This document shows, piece after piece, positions 60,124 through 64,000 of a stretch of DNA of 64,000 nucleotides. Below the pieces are notes generated by a model. That model saw nothing but the letters and a program-made list of their open reading frames with translations. It searched no databases and was not told the origin of the DNA. How positions within the stretch are numbered: position 1 is the first letter of the stretch; the number at the start of each line of letters is the position of its first letter. Both the position numbers and the translations under genes were made by a program. This DNA comes from Girardinichthys multiradiatus (lineage: Eukaryota > Chordata > Actinopteri > Cyprinodontiformes > Goodeidae), in contig NC_061794.1 of NCBI RefSeq assembly GCF_021462225.1, positions 40,734,914-40,798,913 of the forward strand. Reading direction: 5' to 3'.

Positions 60124-61095
60124 TCATTTTTGTTTTGGGTCTAGGTGCACTCCAGCCTGGACAGTTACTGTCCAGAACAATGCCTTTTTGGTCATTTCAG
60201 TGGACTGGCTATACCATGTGTTCATGCCGGTTACCACCCAATCCCTTGCTCTTTCACCTCTGTCCACTAGTTTTGCTAAGTTTTTCCATTCTTCCTTTTT
60301 GTCTTTGCATAAGGATATGTGTGGCCCAGAAAGTTGTCTGAACAGTGGTTTGACAGTTTCTGGCAATATTACTGCAGCTGCTGCATTTGCTTCTACATCT
60401 GAGTACACATATGAGACTGTTATCTTTGTTGGGGTCATCCTGTTCAGTTCACTCATGTACTTGGTGTCTGGCTTTGCAGTATACCACATTGTCACATGTA
60501 ATTCATCTGGTGACATAACATCTTGTGGGCTCCGCATTGATTGTTTGCCTTCATCCACTAACGATGCCCCTGTTGCAGTTGGCGGTTTGTTAGGGATGTC
60601 TAAAGTGTAGTAATAATTTGGTGTTCCCGTCCCTTGTACTACATAGACTTCCTCAGGTTTGCCTCTGACCACTCTCAAACCCTCTGGGGTTGGTGTTAGG
60701 CTTAGGCAGAGGGCTATTAAGCCATCTCTTCCTAATAGGTTCACTGGACATTCTGGTAACATCAAAACTGATAACTGACATGTTTTTCCTTCTGGATCTC
60801 TGATCCATAAGGGTTCTGTTTCATTTACTTGTTTGATTTTACCTTGTGCGGCCTGAACTGTGGTACATTTCCCACTGGGTCTCACATATGGTAATTGTTC
60901 TCTAATTGTTGTCCTGCAAGCTCCATTATCACAAAGAAACGTGATAGGTGTGCCTTGTACCAGCAGGGTTATTTCAGGTCTTATTTTTTCAACATAGAAT
61001 AGGTCATCTAAATTTAGTATTTCCTCATCTTCTGAGGTGGTTTTCTCTTGTATTAAATTTTGATCCAATTCTGTCCCGTTTGTCTCACGATCTAG
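60124..61095 (-). CDS. pro: Protease region of gag-pol, with C-terminal extension
   Basis: It is in the same frame as gag and directly after the gag TGA. The Met-initiated part is 61068-60124 (314 codons). An aspartic-protease core is seen: FLCDNGACRT (Asp 47) and LMLPECPVNLLGRDGL (about 102-117). The active-site triad reads Asp-Asn-Gly, not the usual Asp-Thr/Ser-Gly. After about residue 125 the sequence continues for nearly 190 residues before the RT stop, longer than a simple protease, and I do not recognise that part. It ends in an in-frame TGA, after which the RT continues in the same frame. Confidence 0.85.
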   Translation of the reverse strand, partial: LDRETNGTELDQNLIQEKTTSEDEEILNLDDLFYVEKIRPEITLLVQGTPITFLCDNGACRTTIREQLPYVRPSGKCTTVQAAQGKIKQVNETEPLWIRDPEGKTCQLSVLMLPECPVNLLGRDGLIALCLSLTPTPEGLRVVRGKPEEVYVVQGTGTPNYYYTLDIPNKPPTATGASLVDEGKQSMRSPQDVMSPDELHVTMWYTAKPDTKYMSELNRMTPTKITVSYVYSDVEANAAAAVILPETVKPLFRQLSGPHISLCKDKKEEWKNLAKLVDRGERARDWVVTGMNTWYSQSTEMTKKALFWTVTVQAGVHLDPKQK

Positions 61096-61098
61096 TCA
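61084..61098 (-). promoter_or_regulatory. Gag-pol stop-codon readthrough site, TGA CTA G
   Basis: The minus strand reads GCA TGA CTA GAT at the end of gag, and pro continues in the same frame. UGA followed by CUAG is a known efficient readthrough context in several RNA viruses, and gammaretroviruses use stop-codon readthrough at this position. Use of this site here is inferred. Confidence 0.75.
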
Positions 61099-62238
61099 TG
61101 CATTTTTAGTTTGTGGGGGAGGACCTCCCCTACAATCCCTGGCTAGATGTCCTTCTTTACCGCAGGACCAACATGCTCTAGGATTTTGTGCTCCAAAGTG
61201 TCCTCTACCTCTTCCTCTACCTCGGCCTCTGCCTTTTCCCCTGCCCTGTGACTGTTGATAGTACACAGTGTTGTCCTCCTCTTGGTAAAACACTGCGTCT
61301 CTGACTGTGTCCTTTTTACCCTTTTTACTTTTTATAACTTTTTCAGCATGCAGCGCATGATTTATGTAGTCTGCAAGCGAGCCCCCACTCATTCCTATGT
61401 AGTGCCGGTTCACCCAGCCATGTATGTCGGGTGTTGAGCCTGAGTGGAGTGCATTTTTTAGTTGCTGCTGATAAGCACCATTTTCATCCTCGCTTGGTTC
61501 CAGTCCACTGTGAACTTTAAAAACCTTTGCCATTCTTACTCTATATTCATCAAAAGGTTCATCTGGTTTTTGTTTACATCTTCCTATTTCAGTGTAATTT
61601 GCTCTCTTTTTATATTTTCCTTTTACTCTATCCAGGAGAGGATCTAACTGGGTTGTTAGCTCTCCGCTACCAGCTGCAAGAGGTGCTCCTAATGCAGTTG
61701 ATGGATTATAACCTCCCTTCACGTGATACCAGTCAGGGCCTAGTTTGCACATCCATGCTTGTTGGACTTCCATTCCATTCAGATGGTAGGCTTTTCTAAG
61801 ATCCTCCATCTGCCTCACACTCTCATCCACATCCTCTCTAGGGTGTGGGATTCCTTCTACAGCCTTTTTAACATCATCTTGGGTCCAAGTTCGATAAACT
61901 CTAATTATGTCTGATTGGCCTTCTGCGCCTGCTCGTGGGTTAGGGAGTTCAATGAGGGGAAAAGTTTGCACATCCCCTCCTTCATCTAGGGTCATGGGAC
62001 TAACCCTAGGTAATGGAGATAATAAATGTCCCAATGTTGCAGACCGTTTACCCACTGCACCAGTGCTTCGAGTAGCAATTGGTGTTCGTGGTGTATATCC
62101 AGGTGGTGATGGTGGTGGTGGAGCAGTGGGTGCATCTATATCATTTCTCCCCACTGCCCCTCCCTGTTGCTGCAGTAACTGCTGTTGCAACGCTAAGTAG
62201 GGACCAGAATATTCATTATCTTCCCTTCTGTGAAACAT
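61096..62238 (-). CDS. gag: Gag polyprotein (380-codon frame)
   Basis: Visible parts: a Pro-rich segment with a PPGY late-domain motif (about 45-48), a capsid-like region with a major-homology-type stretch (KQKPDEPFDEYRVRM, about 222-236), an Arg-Gly run (about 332-346) and one CCHC zinc knuckle (CWSCGKEGHLARDC, about 356-369) for RNA binding. The chosen Met at 62238 is probably not the original start. The frame stays open upstream through a Lys/Glu-rich stretch to a 12-base A-run near 62311-62322, and matrix-like sequence beyond it is in another frame, so the N terminus of this copy seems broken. Gag would form the particle shell. Confidence 0.9.
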   Translation of the reverse strand: MFHRREDNEYSGPYLALQQQLLQQQGGAVGRNDIDAPTAPPPPSPPGYTPRTPIATRSTGAVGKRSATLGHLLSPLPRVSPMTLDEGGDVQTFPLIELPNPRAGAEGQSDIIRVYRTWTQDDVKKAVEGIPHPREDVDESVRQMEDLRKAYHLNGMEVQQAWMCKLGPDWYHVKGGYNPSTALGAPLAAGSGELTTQLDPLLDRVKGKYKKRANYTEIGRCKQKPDEPFDEYRVRMAKVFKVHSGLEPSEDENGAYQQQLKNALHSGSTPDIHGWVNRHYIGMSGGSLADYINHALHAEKVIKSKKGKKDTVRDAVFYQEEDNTVYYQQSQGRGKGRGRGRGRGRGHFGAQNPRACWSCGKEGHLARDCRGGPPPQTKNA

Positions 62239-62646
62239 TATGTTCTCATGTCCTGCTTCTTTCCATTTTGATTCCTCTTTTTCTCTCTTTTGCTCTTCTT
62301 CACTTGCTTTTTTTTTTTTTCTTTATTTTGTCGCTTCCTTTTTTGAACTAAATTTAGATCCAGTATGTTTTTTAATACCTGGTGTATTCTAAATACTGGA
62401 TTTATGTATTTGAAAACAGGATGGTGATCAAGAAGTCAGTTGTGGTAAAATCCACTTCAACCCTGTTCAGGTGGGATTTTCTTGCCTACAAGCATCCACA
62501 AAGGCTCACCATTTACTATCTGTTTTCAGTTTATATGAAAAGTAAGGACCTAATGGTCATTACGATTCCATTCACTCTTCCACACGTTTTTCAGTCACAC
62601 TTTTTTACGCGTTTTACTCTTACTGTAATTACTTTCACAAAAACAT

Positions 62647-62836
62647 AACAGAGGACTCCGCCGTCCTGTGTAGAGTTTAATTAGTCTATTTCAACTAAGG
62701 GAGTCTACCCTCCTGCGGAATTTAACTGTCTATTTTAGTTCAACAGAGGACTCCGCCGTCCTGTGTAGAGTTTAATTAGTCTATTTCAACTAAGGGAGTC
62801 TACCCTCCTGCGGAATTTAACTGTCTATTTTAGTTC
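62647..62836 (-). repeat. Tandem 95-bp duplication in the proviral leader
   Basis: 62647-62741 and 62742-62836 are the same by eye. Each unit can fold on the RNA strand into two small hairpins (AGGAC-GGCGGA-GTCCT and GGG-TAGACT-CCC). It lies between the primer site and gag, where retroviral RNA packaging signals are found. Confidence 0.9.
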
Positions 62837-63080
62837 ACCTGATAGTGTCTAGAATTGTCAGGGTTTCTCTATACTGTACTATTTTAGGTCATTTGCATTT
62901 CATCACTCATTCCTTTTAAATGAAAGACCTACTCACTGGTTCTCTGTGTCCTCGGGAGTACCGTCAGCCGTCAGACCCCAGCCTGTCAGGGAGGGACCAG
63001 TCCCGGAAAGGGTATTAGTACTGTGGCCACAGATTTGTCTGGAATCTCACTCACCCACTGGGATCGTCAAGCGTCTTGGC

Positions 63081-63098
63081 ATCCGGCTCGAAGGACCA
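63081..63098 (-). promoter_or_regulatory. Primer binding site, tRNA-Tyr type
   Basis: On the minus strand, four bases after the 5' LTR, the sequence TGGTCCTTCGAGCCGGAT is complementary to the 3' end of vertebrate tRNA-Tyr (CCGGCTCGAAGGA plus CCA). It would prime minus-strand DNA synthesis. Confidence 0.88.
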
Positions 63099-63102
63099 TT
63101 TA

Positions 63103-63476
63103 TGTTAGGTTTAAACACCAAACACTTTCACAATTCTGCACAAAGAAAGACACAGAGAAGTTAGTTCATTTTAACCTGCAGGTGAGAGTGTTTCAGAGGC
63201 TGCTCAGTTACAATCCTCCACCAACACTCTGAAACAGCCCCTGCTCTCTCTGCCTTTTATTCATAAGAGAAGAGGCCCTGGTTACAGAATGTTCCAAGCA
63301 CAAAACAGGGAGAGATGCACACTCATATTGATTAGAAACAGCTGCACTGACAGAATGTTCTAGAACATCCTGTCTCTATCTTGCAGCTCTTGTACATATA
63401 AGATATAATCACTCTGAACAGCAAGCTTCACTTCTATTAAAGTTAAAACATATATAATCATTAATTAACCCTAACA
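63103..63476 (-). repeat. 5' LTR of the inner provirus, 374 bp
   Basis: Same sequence and length as 55219-55592 by eye, starting TGTTAGG and ending CCCTAACA on the plus strand. The CAAGG target duplication follows at 63477-63481. Confidence 0.95.
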
Positions 63477-63570
63477 CAAGGGTAGCTGTGCAATACAAAC
63501 TACGAAGTATTAACACTCCTCCCTCTTTATTTATACATGCTTGGTCACACACAGTTCAAACAACATTCAG

Positions 63571-63583
63571 GGTGGGTGTGTGT

Positions 63584-63622
<39 letters not shown>

Positions 63623-63630
63623 GGGGGGGG
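63571..63630. repeat. (GT)n and poly-G tract in the outer LTR
   Basis: A GT run of about 45 bp followed by about ten G. It lies inside the right half of the outer LTR. Confidence 0.95.
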
Positions 63631-63847
63631 TCAGAAAGGTTAGGGTTCATTTGTCTTGATTATAAACAAACAGAGGAAGTGGGAAGTGGGGACCTGGTGA
63701 ATAGCCCCCAGATGCTGCTAATAAAATGATAAAAGCATCATAAAAGCATAACTCATTATTGTGACCATCTCCCTTCCTGTAACATGTAAGGAAGGAAAAG
63801 CACTTACATGAGTGATAAACAATACAAAAGATATAAAAACCCTAACA

Positions 63848-64000
63848 TTCCCCCCTGTTTTATCACGAATAAGTCATGAGTAAATACATATAAAATGAAA
63901 CACTGTGTGTAAGCACAAACCCACAGGACGGAAAGCAGATTATTTGTGGGAAACACTCACACGGTTCCTCCGCCCCTAGGCAACCACCAATCATGGCAGA
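63848..64000 (-). mobile_element. Start of the outer retrovirus interior (3' end)
   Basis: Sequence just inside the outer 3' LTR, beginning with the polypurine tract. No coding motif is recognisable in the 153 bp available. Confidence 0.55.

Larger units (their letters stand above)
55219..63476 (-). mobile_element. Inner provirus, nearly complete class I-type endogenous retrovirus
   Basis: An 8258-bp minus-strand provirus bounded by two 374-bp LTRs and the 5-bp duplication CAAGG (55214-55218, 63477-63481). Order in transcription: 5' LTR, primer site, leader with a duplicated 95-bp unit, gag, protease, reverse transcriptase, integrase, env, polypurine tract, 3' LTR. The Env CX6CC motif, the single CCHC knuckle in Gag and gag-pol in one frame across a stop codon are features of gammaretrovirus-like (class I) viruses. 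Pol is defective (see parts). It is inserted into the LTR of another retrovirus. Confidence 0.95.
55152..63847 (-). mobile_element. Outer endogenous retrovirus: 3' LTR split by the inner provirus
   Basis: The outer LTR begins TGTTAGGTATT at 55152, is interrupted after 55218, and resumes at 63482 (the inner target duplication CAAGG is at 55214-55218 and 63477-63481). It ends CCCTAACA at 63847, about 433 bp when the insertion is ignored. Just beyond the end, 63848-63856 reads on the minus strand as a purine run (GGGGGGAA), a polypurine tract, so this is the 3' LTR of a minus-strand element whose interior continues past the window. It shares its terminal words with the inner provirus and is probably a related family. 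Confidence 0.8.

Noticed and set aside
61907..62200. Possible alternative gag start and overlapping gene on the plus strand
   Set aside because: The plus-strand frame is explained by the GC-rich, Pro-rich coding sequence of gag on the other strand.

Overview
The window is nuclear DNA of a ray-finned fish, probably a percomorph teleost. The signs are split genes with GT-AG introns, short-consensus-repeat (SCR/CCP/sushi) genes of the teleost complement-regulator type, and a dense load of fish-type transposons (Tc1-like elements, L2, Rex1/CR1, RTE and I-clade LINEs, hAT-like DNA elements, endogenous retroviruses). I cannot name the species. No rRNA, tRNA gene or CRISPR array was seen.

Host genes: two paralogous SCR genes lie in tandem on the minus strand. 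Gene A (coding 45674 down to 36197) is complete in ten coding exons plus a stop-codon exon. The spliced exons sum to exactly 336 codons: signal peptide, four SCR domains (SCR2 split by a phase-2 intron), a Thr/Pro stalk, a transmembrane helix, a basic stop-transfer and a short acidic tail, like CD46/CD55 or the teleost membrane regulators. Gene B (18929 down to 10669, continuing) has the same exon order and almost the same exon sizes, but I find no stalk exon, second transmembrane exon or tail exon. Copies of the 3' terminal exon region occur near 6.2 kb, 20.9 kb and 36.2 kb, so the tandem array probably once had at least three units.

Region by region: 1-10.6 kb, transposon relics, the 3' end of gene B and one unexplained plus-strand reading frame at 10.16 kb; 10.6-19.4 kb, gene B with transposon-filled introns; 20-23 kb, remnant gene-end copies and a Tc1 element; about 23.9-30.5 kb, a decayed plus-strand endogenous retrovirus; 31-34.1 kb, a Rex1/CR1 LINE; 35.9-46.5 kb, gene A; 46.6-55.15 kb, a minus-strand I-clade LINE split by a plus-strand L2 LINE that itself carries a Tc1 element; 55.15-64 kb, an endogenous retrovirus LTR split by a second, nearly complete minus-strand provirus.

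The provirus (55219-63476) is the most informative mobile element. It has 374-bp LTRs identical by eye, a 5-bp target duplication, a tRNA-Tyr-type primer site, gag, protease, reverse transcriptase and integrase regions, and an intact 656-codon env. Gag and pol are in one frame separated by TGA-CTAG, a known strong readthrough context. Pol has lost RNase H and has two further in-frame stops and one frameshift, so this copy is defective in pol although it inserted recently.
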